Assembly (NCBI RefSeq): GCF_017968885.1
Contig: NZ_CP072913.1
Coordinates: 2,526,001 to 2,590,000 of the forward strand
Origin: Pseudomonas sp. Tri1
GTDB lineage: Bacteria > Pseudomonadota > Gammaproteobacteria > Pseudomonadales > Pseudomonadaceae
Reading direction: 5' to 3'
DNA length: 64,000 nt
Numbering within the stretch: position 1 is the stretch's first letter; each line of letters opens with the position of its first letter. The notes under the pieces are model-generated. The model was not told the origin of the DNA, did no database searches, and saw only the letters and a program-made list of their open reading frames with translations. Below, one piece after another: positions 17,116-25,501 of the stretch. Made by a program: the position numbers and the translations under genes.

Positions 17116-18492
17116 ATGTCCTACGCCAGTCCTCAATTACCGCTTGAAGCCGATGCATTGGCGATGGCGGATGCATTCGCCTCAGGCAGCAGCGACCCGG
17201 TCAAGGTGTTGGAAGAAATGCTGGCCAGGGTGGTGGGGGTCGATGACGTGTTCATCTCTCTCTGTTCGGCACGTGCCTTTCGCGAAGCCCATTCATCAGC
17301 CGCACGCTGGAAGGCCGGACAGCCGGCAAGCGCACTGGACGGCGTTCCCATTGCCTGGAAGGACATGTTCGATGTCGCAGGCAGTCCAACTACCGCAGGC
17401 GCAGCCGTGCGCCGCGACATTACGCCAGCGCTGCTCGACGCTAATGTCGTAGGTCTACTGGCGCGAGCCGGAATGGTCAGCGTTGGGAAAACGAACCTTA
17501 GCGAGTTTGCTTACTCGGGCCTTGGACTCAATCCCCATTTTGGCACGCCGCACAATCCTGTTGGACTCGACCAGCCACGCATTCCGGGAGGCTCGTCCTC
17601 AGGCTCAGCGGTCGCGGTCGCGGCGGGAGTCGTGCCGATTGCGATGGGCACGGATACCGCTGGGTCTATCCGAATTCCAGCGGCCTTCAATGGGGTGGTG
17701 GGATTTCGCAGCAGTTGCAGGCGCTATAGCCGCGAAGGCGTCTTCCCGCTCGCACATACCCTCGACAGCGTGGGGCCTTTGACACGTAGCGTGCGCGATG
17801 CCTTGGCTATCGACGACATCCTGTGCGGGCGCACCAAGTCGACATCACTCATCCCCCGCAGTCTGGCAGGGCAGCGTTTTTGGATCGACCAGTCAGTCCT
17901 TGATGATTCACGCATAGAACCCGCGGTGCGTGACAACCTACTGCACTGCTTGAGCGTGTTGAAAGGCCACGGTGCGCAGATTGACCTGCGACCTTCGCCA
18001 GCCTTCCAAGCGACACTGCGTCTCATCGAGCAACATGGCTGGCTAGGCGCCCCTGAGGCTTTCGCTCTGCATCAGCCGCTGCTCGACAGCGATGCCGCGG
18101 CCCGACTTGACCCGCGCGTGCGGCGCCGTCTGGAAGCCGCACGTGCATTCCCCGCCAGCCAGTTGGTCAACCTCTACAGCGCGCGCGACCGGCTGCAGCA
18201 ACAAATTGCCGATGAGCTGGATGGGGCGTTTTTGATTACGCCAAGCGTATCCCATGTGGCGCCACCACTGGCGCCATTGGAAGCCGACGACGAACTGTTC
18301 GTGCACACCAATCTCGCGACGTTGCGCCTGACCATGCCCGGTAGCTTGCTGGATATGCCAGGTGTGTCGCTGCCGAGCGGCTGCGATGCGCTCGGTTTGC
18401 CCACCGGCATGTTGATTAGCGCGCCTGCGGGCGAAGACTTTCGAGTGTTGCGCGCGGCGCTGGCAGTGGAAGGCGCGTTGCGTCAGCCCTGA
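17116..18492 (+). CDS. Amidase-signature family amidase
   Basis: The 458-residue enzyme has the Ser-cisSer-Lys amidase core: the Lys in PIAWKDMFDV, the GGSSSGSAVAVAAG loop and the nucleophile region DTAGSIRIPAAFNGVVGFR. No signal peptide is seen, so it is cytosolic. The start at 17116 has GGTGAAG upstream; an alternative ATG lies at 17092. It is the first gene of a rightward operon, 41 bp before the cyclic-imide-hydrolase-like gene. In known cyclic imide breakdown, imidase opens the ring to a half-amide and a second amidase releases ammonia; this enzyme could do the second step. Confidence 0.87.
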   Translation: MSYASPQLPLEADALAMADAFASGSSDPVKVLEEMLARVVGVDDVFISLCSARAFREAHSSAARWKAGQPASALDGVPIAWKDMFDVAGSPTTAGAAVRRDITPALLDANVVGLLARAGMVSVGKTNLSEFAYSGLGLNPHFGTPHNPVGLDQPRIPGGSSSGSAVAVAAGVVPIAMGTDTAGSIRIPAAFNGVVGFRSSCRRYSREGVFPLAHTLDSVGPLTRSVRDALAIDDILCGRTKSTSLIPRSLAGQRFWIDQSVLDDSRIEPAVRDNLLHCLSVLKGHGAQIDLRPSPAFQATLRLIEQHGWLGAPEAFALHQPLLDSDAAARLDPRVRRRLEAARAFPASQLVNLYSARDRLQQQIADELDGAFLITPSVSHVAPPLAPLEADDELFVHTNLATLRLTMPGSLLDMPGVSLPSGCDALGLPTGMLISAPAGEDFRVLRAALAVEGALRQP

Positions 18493-18533
18493 AAAATCCC
18501 ACGACTGATTGATAAATCCGCAGGAGAACGATG

Positions 18534-19412
18534 ATGGCTAAAGAAATTCTGTGCGCCTTCGGCGTCGACGTAGACGCCGTGGCAGGCTGGCTCGGTTCAT
18601 ATGGTGGCGAGGATTCGCCTGACGATATTTCCCGTGGCCTGTTCGCCGGTGAAATCGGCGCGCCGCGCCTGCTCAAACTGTTCGAGCGCTACGGCCTGCG
18701 CACCACCTGGTTTATCCCCGGCCACTCGATGGAAACTTTCCCTGAGCAGATGAAGGCCGTGGCCGACGCCGGCCACGAAATCGGCGTGCACGGCTACAGC
18801 CACGAAAACCCGATTGCGATGACCGCCGAGCAGGAAGAAATCGTGCTTGATAAGTCCATCGAGCTGATCACCCAGGTCACCGGCAAACGACCCACCGGTT
18901 ACGTCGCGCCGTGGTGGGAGTTCAGTAAGGTCACCAACGAGCTGCTGCTGAAAAAAGGCATCAAGTATGACCACAGCCTGATGCACAACGACTTCCACCC
19001 CTACTACGTACGCAAGGGCGACAGCTGGACCAAGATCGACTACAGCCAGCACCCCGACACCTGGATGAAACCCCTGGTGCGTGGCGAAGAAACCGACTTG
19101 GTGGAGATCCCGGCCAACTGGTACCTCGACGATTTGCCGCCGATGATGTTCATCAAAAAGGCACCCAACAGCCACGGGTTCGTCAACCCGCGCCACCTCG
19201 AGGAAATGTGGCGCGACCAGTTCGACTGGGTCTACCGCGAACACGAATACGCGGTGTTCACCATGACCATCCACCCCGATGTATCCGGTCGCCCGCAAGT
19301 GCTGCTGATGCTCGAGCGTCTGATCGAACACATCCAGAGCCATGCGGGCGTGCGCTTCGTCACTTTCGACGAAATCGCCGACGACTTTATCCGCCGCCAA
19401 CCGCGTACCTGA
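18534..19412 (+). CDS. Polysaccharide-deacetylase-fold hydrolase, probably cyclic imide hydrolase
   Basis: The 292-residue protein has a NodB-type fold with metal-site elements FGVDVDA near the start and H-G-Y-S-H (His86, His90). From memory, it strongly resembles the zinc-dependent cyclic imide hydrolase (imidase) of Pseudomonas putida YZ-26, which belongs to this family and is of equal length, and more distantly the PuuE allantoinases and HpPgdA. The second ATG of the ATGATG pair is chosen for better spacing to AGGAG. The amidase before it and the COG0523 GTPase behind it suit ring opening by a metalloenzyme. A cytosolic location is expected, as no signal peptide is seen. Confidence 0.78.
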   Translation: MAKEILCAFGVDVDAVAGWLGSYGGEDSPDDISRGLFAGEIGAPRLLKLFERYGLRTTWFIPGHSMETFPEQMKAVADAGHEIGVHGYSHENPIAMTAEQEEIVLDKSIELITQVTGKRPTGYVAPWWEFSKVTNELLLKKGIKYDHSLMHNDFHPYYVRKGDSWTKIDYSQHPDTWMKPLVRGEETDLVEIPANWYLDDLPPMMFIKKAPNSHGFVNPRHLEEMWRDQFDWVYREHEYAVFTMTIHPDVSGRPQVLLMLERLIEHIQSHAGVRFVTFDEIADDFIRRQPRT

Positions 19413-19440
19413 CACCCACCCATCCTTCGAGGCGCGATTC

Positions 19441-20781
19441 ATGTCTATCTACAACAAGCTTGACCTGACTGGCTGGAAACCCCGGCAACTGACGTCCCAG
19501 GAAGTACGCTTCGCCACCTGGATCGCCTTCTTCGCCTGGGTGTTTGCGGTGTATGACTTCATCCTGTTCGGCACCTTGCTGCCCGAGATCGGCCGGCACT
19601 TTGGTTGGGGTGAAGTGGAGCAGGCTGAAATCGCGACCTGGGTGGCGGTGGGTACCGCCGTCGTTGCGTTGGCCATCGGGCCGATCGTCGACAAGCTGGG
19701 GCGGCGCAAAGGGATTATCTTCACGGTGGCCGGTTCCGCCCTGTGTTCGGCGCTCACCGCGATTGGCGGGGCATGGGGCAAGTCACCGCTGATTCTGATC
19801 CGTTCGTTGGGCGGCCTGGGCTATGCCGAAGAAACCGTCAATGCGACCTATTTGACCGAGTTGTATGGCGCCTCGGAAGATCCGCGGCTGACCAAACGTC
19901 GTGGCTTTATCTACAGCCTGGTGCAGGGCGGTTGGCCGGTCGGTGCGTTGATCGCGGCAGGGTTGACCGCGCTGTTGCTGCCGATCATCGGCTGGCAGGG
20001 CTGCTTCGTCTTCGCCGCGATCCCGGCGGTGGTGATTGCGATCATGGCGCGCAAGCTCAAGGAGAGCCCGCAGTTTCAGATCCACCAGCGCATCAGCGAA
20101 CTGCGTAAAAGCGGTGCGGTGAAAGAAGCGCAAAACGTCGCCGTGACTTACGGCGTGGACTACGACGAACACAGCAAGGCCGGCCTCAAAGCCGCATTCC
20201 GTGGCCCGGCCCGTCGCGCCACCTTGGTGATCGGCGCCGCGCTGTTGCTCAACTGGGCGGCGATTCAGGTGTTCAGCGTGCTCGGTACTTCGGTGATCGT
20301 CAGCGTGCACCACATCTCGTTCGAGAACTCGCTGATCATCCTGGTGCTGTCGAACCTGGTGGGTTACTGCGGTTACCTCAGCCACGGCTGGATGGGCGAC
20401 AAGATTGGCCGCCGCAACGTGATCGGCCTGGGCTGGATGCTCGGCGGCCTGTCGTTTGCCGGGATGCTGTTCGGCCCGAGCAACATGGCGATGGTGGTCG
20501 GGCTGTACAGCCTGGGCCTGTTCTTCCTGATCGGGCCTTATTCGGCGGCGCTGTTTTTTATCAGTGAAAGTTTCCCTACCAGCATCCGCGCCACCGGTGG
20601 CGCGATCATCCATGCCATGGGGCCGATTGGCGCGGTGGTCGCAGGGTTTGGCGCCACCCAGGTGTTGTCCGCCGGCAGTGACTGGCAGACCGCCGCGCTG
20701 TGGTTCGGTGCCGTGCCGTGCTTCTTGTCCGGTGCCCTGATGTTCGCCGCACGTCACGTGCGCCCGGAAACCGTTCAGTGA
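19441..20781 (+). CDS. Major facilitator superfamily transporter
   Basis: The 446-residue inner-membrane carrier has about 12 hydrophobic segments and both MFS loop motifs (GPIVDKLGRRKG between helices 2 and 3, and GWMGDKIGRRNV in the second half). The central loop is long and charged (RKLKESPQFQIHQRISELRKSG). The sequence ESFPTSIRATGGAIIHAMGP is typical of sugar/organic-acid proton symporters. GAGG precedes the start. Its place between the imidase and SDR genes makes it the likely importer for the operon's substrate, so no ABC permease is needed. Confidence 0.9.
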   Translation: MSIYNKLDLTGWKPRQLTSQEVRFATWIAFFAWVFAVYDFILFGTLLPEIGRHFGWGEVEQAEIATWVAVGTAVVALAIGPIVDKLGRRKGIIFTVAGSALCSALTAIGGAWGKSPLILIRSLGGLGYAEETVNATYLTELYGASEDPRLTKRRGFIYSLVQGGWPVGALIAAGLTALLLPIIGWQGCFVFAAIPAVVIAIMARKLKESPQFQIHQRISELRKSGAVKEAQNVAVTYGVDYDEHSKAGLKAAFRGPARRATLVIGAALLLNWAAIQVFSVLGTSVIVSVHHISFENSLIILVLSNLVGYCGYLSHGWMGDKIGRRNVIGLGWMLGGLSFAGMLFGPSNMAMVVGLYSLGLFFLIGPYSAALFFISESFPTSIRATGGAIIHAMGPIGAVVAGFGATQVLSAGSDWQTAALWFGAVPCFLSGALMFAARHVRPETVQ

Positions 20782-20791
20782 GGAGTTTTAG

Positions 20792-21553
20792 ATGAGCCGT
20801 AAAGTTGCCTTGATTACCGGTGCCGCCAGCGGTATCGGCCAAGCCCTCGCTGTGGTCTATGCGCGCAATGGCGTGGCGGTCGTTGGCGGGTATTACCCGG
20901 CCGATCCCCATGACCCGCAGACCACGGTGGCCTTGGTGGAAGAAGCTGGTGGCGAGTGCCTGATGCTGCCGCTGGACGTGGGCGATACCGCCTCGGTGGA
21001 TGCGCTGGCCGAACACGCCGTGCAACGCTTCGGCCGCCTGGATTACGCCGTGGCGAACGCCGGTTTGCTGCGCCGTGCGCCGTTGCTGGAAATGACCGAT
21101 GCGCTGTGGGACGAGATGCTCAACGTCGACCTGACGGGAGTGATGCGTACCTTTCGCGCGGCGACTCGGCATATGGGGGAGGGCGGTGCGTTGGTGGCGA
21201 TTTCGTCGATTGCCGGCGGCGTGTATGGCTGGCAAGAGCACAGCCATTACGCAGCGGCCAAGGCGGGTGTGCCGGGGTTGTGTCGTTCGCTGGCGGTGGA
21301 GTTGGCAGCAAAGGGCATTCGGTGCAATGCGGTGATCCCAGGGTTGATCGAGACGCCGCAGTCATTGGATGCGAAGAACTCTCTCGGGCCGGAAGGCCTG
21401 GCGAAAGCTGCGAGGGCGATTCCGTTGGGCCGGGTAGGGCGCGCGGATGAAGTGGCGTCGTTGGTGCAGTTCTTGACCAGCGATGCGTCGAGTTACCTGA
21501 CCGGGCAGAGCATCGTGATTGATGGCGGCCTGACCGTACGCTGGCCCGATTGA
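20792..21553 (+). CDS. Short-chain dehydrogenase/reductase (first of two)
   Basis: The 253-residue classical SDR shows the nucleotide-binding TGAASGIG, the NAG motif (VANAG), the catalytic Ser (ISSIAGG) and the Y-x-x-x-K pair (HYAAAKAG). The glycine-rich stretch is followed by [10 protein letters not shown]; the residue after beta strand 2 is not an obvious Asp, so cofactor preference is unclear. It lies 10 bp after the transporter gene. It may oxidise a hydroxylated imide or an acid produced downstream, but no substrate can be read. Confidence 0.9.
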   Translation: MSRKVALITGAASGIGQALAVVYARNGVAVVGGYYPADPHDPQTTVALVEEAGGECLMLPLDVGDTASVDALAEHAVQRFGRLDYAVANAGLLRRAPLLEMTDALWDEMLNVDLTGVMRTFRAATRHMGEGGALVAISSIAGGVYGWQEHSHYAAAKAGVPGLCRSLAVELAAKGIRCNAVIPGLIETPQSLDAKNSLGPEGLAKAARAIPLGRVGRADEVASLVQFLTSDASSYLTGQSIVIDGGLTVRWPD

Positions 21554-21567
21554 GTGAGGAACTGAGC

Positions 21568-22317
21568 ATGAAACAATTGCACAACCGACGCGCCGTCATC
21601 ACCGGCGCTGGCAGCGGTATCGGTGCCGCCATCGCCCGTGCCTATGCGGCTGAAGGCGCGCACCTGGTGCTGGCCGACCGCAACGCTGTCAGTCTCACTG
21701 AAACCGCGATCACCTGTCGCAACCTCGGCGCCGAAGTGCTGGAGTGCCTCGCCGATGTAGGCACCGTCGAAGGCGCCCAGGCCAGCGTCGACCGTTGCGT
21801 CGAGCACTTCGGTGGCATCGACATTTTGGTCAATAACGCTGGCATGCTCACCCAGGCACGCTGCGTCGACCTCACTGTCGAGATGTGGAATGACATGCTG
21901 CGTGTCGACCTCACCAGCGTATTCGTCGCCAGCCAGCGCGCCTTGCCGCATATGCTCGCCCAGCGTTGGGGGCGGATCATCAACGTGGCCTCGCAACTGG
22001 GCATCAAGGGCGGCGCCGAACTCACTCATTACGCCGCGGCCAAGGCTGGGGTCATCGGCTTCACCAAGTCCTTGGCGCTGGAAGTCGCCAAGGACAACGT
22101 ACTGGTCAATGCCATCGCTCCAGGGCCGATTGAAACGCCATTGGTCGCCGGGATCAGCACCGACTGGAAACGCGCCAAGGCCGCCGAGTTGCCCCTCGGC
22201 CGGTTCGGCCTGGCGGACGAAGTAGCGCCCACCGCTGTGCTGCTGGCCAGCGAGCCGGGTGGCAACCTGTTCGTTGGCCAGACCCTCGGCCCGAACTCTG
22301 GCGATGTCATGCCATGA
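21568..22317 (+). CDS. Short-chain dehydrogenase/reductase (second of two)
   Basis: This 249-residue SDR has TGAGSGIG, an Asp after beta strand 2 (LVLADRNA) suggesting NAD, NNAG, a region around VASQLGIKGG and the Y-x-x-x-K pair (HYAAAKAG). The start at 21568 is preceded by GAGGAACTGAGC; a TTG further upstream is rejected. It is 14 bp after the first SDR and differs clearly from it, so the two probably act in succession rather than being a recent duplication. Confidence 0.9.
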   Translation: MKQLHNRRAVITGAGSGIGAAIARAYAAEGAHLVLADRNAVSLTETAITCRNLGAEVLECLADVGTVEGAQASVDRCVEHFGGIDILVNNAGMLTQARCVDLTVEMWNDMLRVDLTSVFVASQRALPHMLAQRWGRIINVASQLGIKGGAELTHYAAAKAGVIGFTKSLALEVAKDNVLVNAIAPGPIETPLVAGISTDWKRAKAAELPLGRFGLADEVAPTAVLLASEPGGNLFVGQTLGPNSGDVMP

Positions 22318-22330
22318 GTGAGGTGTAGCC

Positions 22331-22630
22331 ATGTGTGGACTCTGCGGTTTGCTCGGTGAAGACCTGCACTGGAGCGATCCCTTGGGAGATGAGCTGCCCA
22401 GGCGTCGCGAACGCCTGCGCCGCATCGCCGCGATCAATCAGGTACTGGCGGTGTTCCGGCTCAAGGTCGAAGATTTTCAAGGCGCCTCTTACCTGCTGCT
22501 CGGCGCGACCGGCAAGCAGGAACTGGCGAGTGGCCTGGATCAACTCTGGCGAGCGGCCGAAACCATGCTCGGTCGCCCGTTGGATCCTCTGGACCCGCAT
22601 TTGTTGGATCACTTGGAGTCAGCCGTATGA
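22331..22630 (+). CDS. Small protein with N-terminal CGLCG motif, unknown function
   Basis: I do not recognise this 99-residue protein. It starts MCGLCGLLGEDLHW, giving a C-x-x-C pair at residues 2 and 5 that could bind metal or be redox-active. The rest is mainly predicted helical (RRRERLRRIAAINQVLAVFRL, LASGLDQLWRAAETML). The MCGL start recalls class II glutamine amidotransferases, but the protein is far too short for that fold. Its stop overlaps the GTPase start by four bases (ATGA), so the two are coupled and may work together, for instance in metal handling. Confidence 0.7.
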   Translation: MCGLCGLLGEDLHWSDPLGDELPRRRERLRRIAAINQVLAVFRLKVEDFQGASYLLLGATGKQELASGLDQLWRAAETMLGRPLDPLDPHLLDHLESAV

Positions 22631-23601
22631 GCACCGCTCTCAATGTCATCACCGGCTTTCTCGGCAGCGGCAAAACCACCTTGCTCAAGCGCCTGCTGCA
22701 AGGCGAAAGCCTCGGCGATACGGCTTTGCTGATCAACGAATTCGGCGACGTCGGCATCGACCACCTGCTGATGGAAGAAGTCGCCCCGGATACCGTGCTG
22801 TTGCCCAGTGGCTGCGTCTGTTGCTCGATTCGTGGCGAACTCAAGGATGCATTGCTCGGCCTGTTGCAACGCCGTGAGCGCGGCGAAATACCGGCGTTCA
22901 AACGGATCATCCTGGAGACCACCGGCCTGGCCGACCCGGCGCCGATCCTCGCCACCTTGAACAACGACACGCAACTGCGCGGGCGTTTTCATATCGGCCT
23001 GGTGATTACCCTGGTGGATGCCAGCCACGCCACTCTGCAAGAACGCCTGCATCCGGAATGGCTGGCCCAGGTCGCCGCCGCGGACCGCTTGCTGTTGAGC
23101 AAGACCGACCTGGTGGAGGACTGCGCCCCACTGCGCGCGCGCCTGCAAGCGCTCAATGCCGGTACGCCGATCCTCGATACCTGCGACGTCCACAGCGGCG
23201 ATCAGTTGTTGCTGGGTGAAGGTTTGCGCAGCGCCGAACCGACAGTGGAAGTCAGTCGCTGGCAACTGCATCGCAGTACCAGCGCCACCCATGGCGCCGC
23301 ACAAGTGTGCAGCCTGACCTTCGACCAGCCGTTGGATTGGGTCGGCTTCGGGGTTTGGTTGTCGATGCTGTTAAGATGCCACGGCGAACGAATTCTACGT
23401 GTCAAAGGACTGCTCAACGTGCACACCAGTAACGCCCCTATCGTCATCCATGGCGTGCAGCATTGCCTGCATGCCCCGGTGCACTTGCCTGGCTGGCCGG
23501 GCACTGATCGGCAGTCGCGTCTGGTGTTCATCCTGCGTGGTCTCGACCCCGCGCTGCTGCGGCGCTCCTTTGCCGTGTTTTCTCAGCGGTTCGCCGCATG
23601 A
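22627..23601 (+). CDS. COG0523 (CobW/P47K-type) GTPase, putative metallochaperone
   Basis: The 324-residue protein has the G3E GTPase features: Walker A GFLGSGKTT, the metal-binding C-x-C-C (GCVCCS, Cys63-Cys66), switch/Walker B ILETTGLADP and a nucleotide-base motif SKTD in place of NKxD. A CobW C-terminal domain follows (VCSLTFDQPLDWVGFGVWLSML, RILRVKGLLNV). Relatives deliver zinc, cobalt or iron to client enzymes, including nitrile hydratase activators. The co-transcribed metal-dependent imidase is a plausible client. It overlaps the genes on both sides by four bases. Confidence 0.88.
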   Translation: MSTALNVITGFLGSGKTTLLKRLLQGESLGDTALLINEFGDVGIDHLLMEEVAPDTVLLPSGCVCCSIRGELKDALLGLLQRRERGEIPAFKRIILETTGLADPAPILATLNNDTQLRGRFHIGLVITLVDASHATLQERLHPEWLAQVAAADRLLLSKTDLVEDCAPLRARLQALNAGTPILDTCDVHSGDQLLLGEGLRSAEPTVEVSRWQLHRSTSATHGAAQVCSLTFDQPLDWVGFGVWLSMLLRCHGERILRVKGLLNVHTSNAPIVIHGVQHCLHAPVHLPGWPGTDRQSRLVFILRGLDPALLRRSFAVFSQRFAA

Positions 23602-24788
23602 TCACACTCCGCGTCCTCGGCACCTCAGTGACCTTGCTCGAATGCCTGCGTGTTCGTGCGGAACAGGAATTGGGCATTCGCCTGGTGTACCAGGTGCACG
23701 ATGTCGAGCAGGCCCAGCGCATCGCGGTGATGCAGCCCGACAGCTATGACCTGTACGATCAGTGGTTCCATAACGTCGACTTCGTATGGCCGGCCCGGGC
23801 GATCCAGCCCATCGACACACGGCGCATTGCGTTGTGGCATGAGATCAACGACTTGCCCAAGCGCGGTCGTCTGTCTGCGAATGATCGGTTGGGCAGTGGT
23901 AGCGTGCCTAGCGAGCGCTTGTTCGTGCAGCACGACGGCAGCCTCGGCAGCACGGTCACCGAGCGCATCAGCATGCTGCCCCTGACCCATAACGCCGACA
24001 GTTTCGCCTACCGTCCCGAGCGCTTGCCCGAGGGTTTTTGCCATGGCAACGAAAGCTGGGGCTGGCTGCTGGACCCGGCCTGGCGTGCGCGCACCGCACT
24101 GCAGAGCGACGCCGCCATCGGTGCCCTGGATGCCGCGCTGGCGGTGCAGGGCGCTGGACTTGCACGCTTCAAGGACATCGGCAATATGAGCATCGAAGAG
24201 ATCGATGTGCTGGCCGATATTCTGGTGCGCAAACAGAAGGAGGGTCACTTTGCCGCGTTCTGGTCCGACGACGAGGAGGCCGCGCAATTGATGCTCAGCC
24301 CGAGCATCGATATCCAGAGCCTGTGGTCGCCGACATTGATGCGCCTGCATCGCGCTGGGGTGAAATACCGCCTGGCGGTGCCTCGCGAGGGCTACCGCGC
24401 CTGGTTCGGCGGTTTGTCGTTGTCGCGCCACGCCCAGGGTCCGGTACTGGATGCGGCCTACGCTTACCTCAATTGGTGGTTGTCCGGCTGGCCCGGCGCG
24501 GTGATGGCGCGCCAGGGTTACTACATCGGCAACCCGGCGCGCAGCCGCGACCATCTGAGCAGTGCCGAATGGGATTACTGGTACGCCGGTCAACCTGCGC
24601 GGGAGGAGTTACTGGGCAGTGACGGTTTGCCGCTGATTGACGTCGGCGAGGTGCGCGATGGTGGCTCCTATGAGCAGCGCATGGGGCATATCGCGGTGTG
24701 GAACTCGGTGATGGATGAGCACAACTATCTGGTGCGTCGCTGGGGCGATATTTTACGGGCGGGGGCGAAAAGCTCCCGTAGACCGTAA
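23598..24788 (+). CDS. Substrate-binding-protein homologue without signal peptide
   Basis: The 396-residue product aligns, by eye, with family 1 extracellular solute-binding proteins of the PotD-like kind: SYDLYDQWFHNVDFVWP, FKDIGNMSIEEIDVLADILVRK, YAYLNWWLSGWPGAVMARQGY and HIAVWNSVMDEHNYL. Relatives normally carry a Tat or Sec leader, but here the mature fold begins at once (MITLRVLGTSVTLLECLRV), and no upstream extension is possible because the start overlaps the GTPase stop (ATGA). No ABC permease or ATPase lies in the operon. It may be a cytosolic ligand sensor, a carrier, or a protein whose leader was lost. Confidence 0.75.
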   Translation: MITLRVLGTSVTLLECLRVRAEQELGIRLVYQVHDVEQAQRIAVMQPDSYDLYDQWFHNVDFVWPARAIQPIDTRRIALWHEINDLPKRGRLSANDRLGSGSVPSERLFVQHDGSLGSTVTERISMLPLTHNADSFAYRPERLPEGFCHGNESWGWLLDPAWRARTALQSDAAIGALDAALAVQGAGLARFKDIGNMSIEEIDVLADILVRKQKEGHFAAFWSDDEEAAQLMLSPSIDIQSLWSPTLMRLHRAGVKYRLAVPREGYRAWFGGLSLSRHAQGPVLDAAYAYLNWWLSGWPGAVMARQGYYIGNPARSRDHLSSAEWDYWYAGQPAREELLGSDGLPLIDVGEVRDGGSYEQRMGHIAVWNSVMDEHNYLVRRWGDILRAGAKSSRRP

Positions 24789-24832
24789 GTTTCTGAACCT
24801 GTGAAGGAGTCGGACGACCTTAAGCTCATGAC

Positions 24833-25387
24833 TTAGGCCCGCCATGGTGCAAGAGCCCCTTCGAAAAGTGAAAAGGCTCGATGCAGGAAACTGTTGAAGC
24901 GCTCGGCATCACGCCGCAGCCCTGCCTGTTGACCACCAATCAGGCACAGATGGGCCACCTGGGCAATCACTTCTGCTTGGCCTGGCAGATGGACCAGGTG
25001 GCGGCATGTCCGTATCGCGAAGTCCAGTCGTCTTGTGTCAACGCGCTGCTGAAACTCGCCCACCAACGGATCGTGCAGCGACCAGGCGCGGATGGAAACT
25101 TCCCGTCCAGGTTGTTTCTCCGCGGCAATACTCAAGTAGCGCGTCAAGGTTTCGCCCGCACTACGACCCTGCGCCGCATAAGCGAGCATGCGCTCCGTGT
25201 AGTCTTCTTCCCAAGCGCCAAGCAAGGTGCGGACAAAATCCTCGCGATTGCGGAAATGGTGATAGAACGACCCGCGGGTCACATTCAATCGGCGCGACAG
25301 GCTCTCGGCCGAAACGCCAATATGTCCTATTTGGTCGAGGGCCTCAAAACCGGCCGCGATCCAATGGTCACGCGTTAGTTTTCTCAC
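24833..25387 (-). CDS. TetR-family transcriptional regulator
   Basis: The 184-residue protein begins with a TetR helix-turn-helix (IGHIGVSAESLSRRLNVTRGSFYHHFRNREDF) and continues with a helical ligand domain. The start codon is GTG at 25387 with GGGAG about 13 nt upstream. It diverges from the DJ-1/PfpI gene, and a symmetric site lies between them at 25413-25431, so it probably represses that gene and itself. It converges with the imide operon and is unlikely to control it directly. Confidence 0.88.
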   Translation of the reverse strand: MRKLTRDHWIAAGFEALDQIGHIGVSAESLSRRLNVTRGSFYHHFRNREDFVRTLLGAWEEDYTERMLAYAAQGRSAGETLTRYLSIAAEKQPGREVSIRAWSLHDPLVGEFQQRVDTRRLDFAIRTCRHLVHLPGQAEVIAQVAHLCLIGGQQAGLRRDAERFNSFLHRAFSLFEGALAPWRA

Positions 25388-25412
25388 CTGTTATTTCGCT
25401 CCCTATTTAGCG

Positions 25413-25431
25413 CCATACAGACTGTGTATGG
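25413..25431. promoter_or_regulatory. Candidate TetR operator
   Basis: CCATACA (25413-25419) and TGTATGG (25425-25431) are a perfect 7-bp inverted repeat with a 5-bp spacer, located between the divergent TetR and DJ-1/PfpI genes. The size and symmetry are typical of TetR-family operators. Confidence 0.6.
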
Positions 25432-25501
25432 TGCGCAACCGATTGATACGCTGCGAACACCAGCAAAGATGGCCGTTGCGTTTTGCACGCCAGCACTTTT
25501 C

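Noticed and set aside
22331-22630. Class II glutamine amidotransferase suggested by the MCGL start
   Set aside because: The protein has only 99 residues and lacks the other amidotransferase motifs, so only the Cys pair is noted.
24833-25387. TetR gene as regulator of the imide operon
   Set aside because: It converges with the operon and has its own palindrome toward the DJ-1/PfpI gene; the divergent GntR gene is the better candidate.
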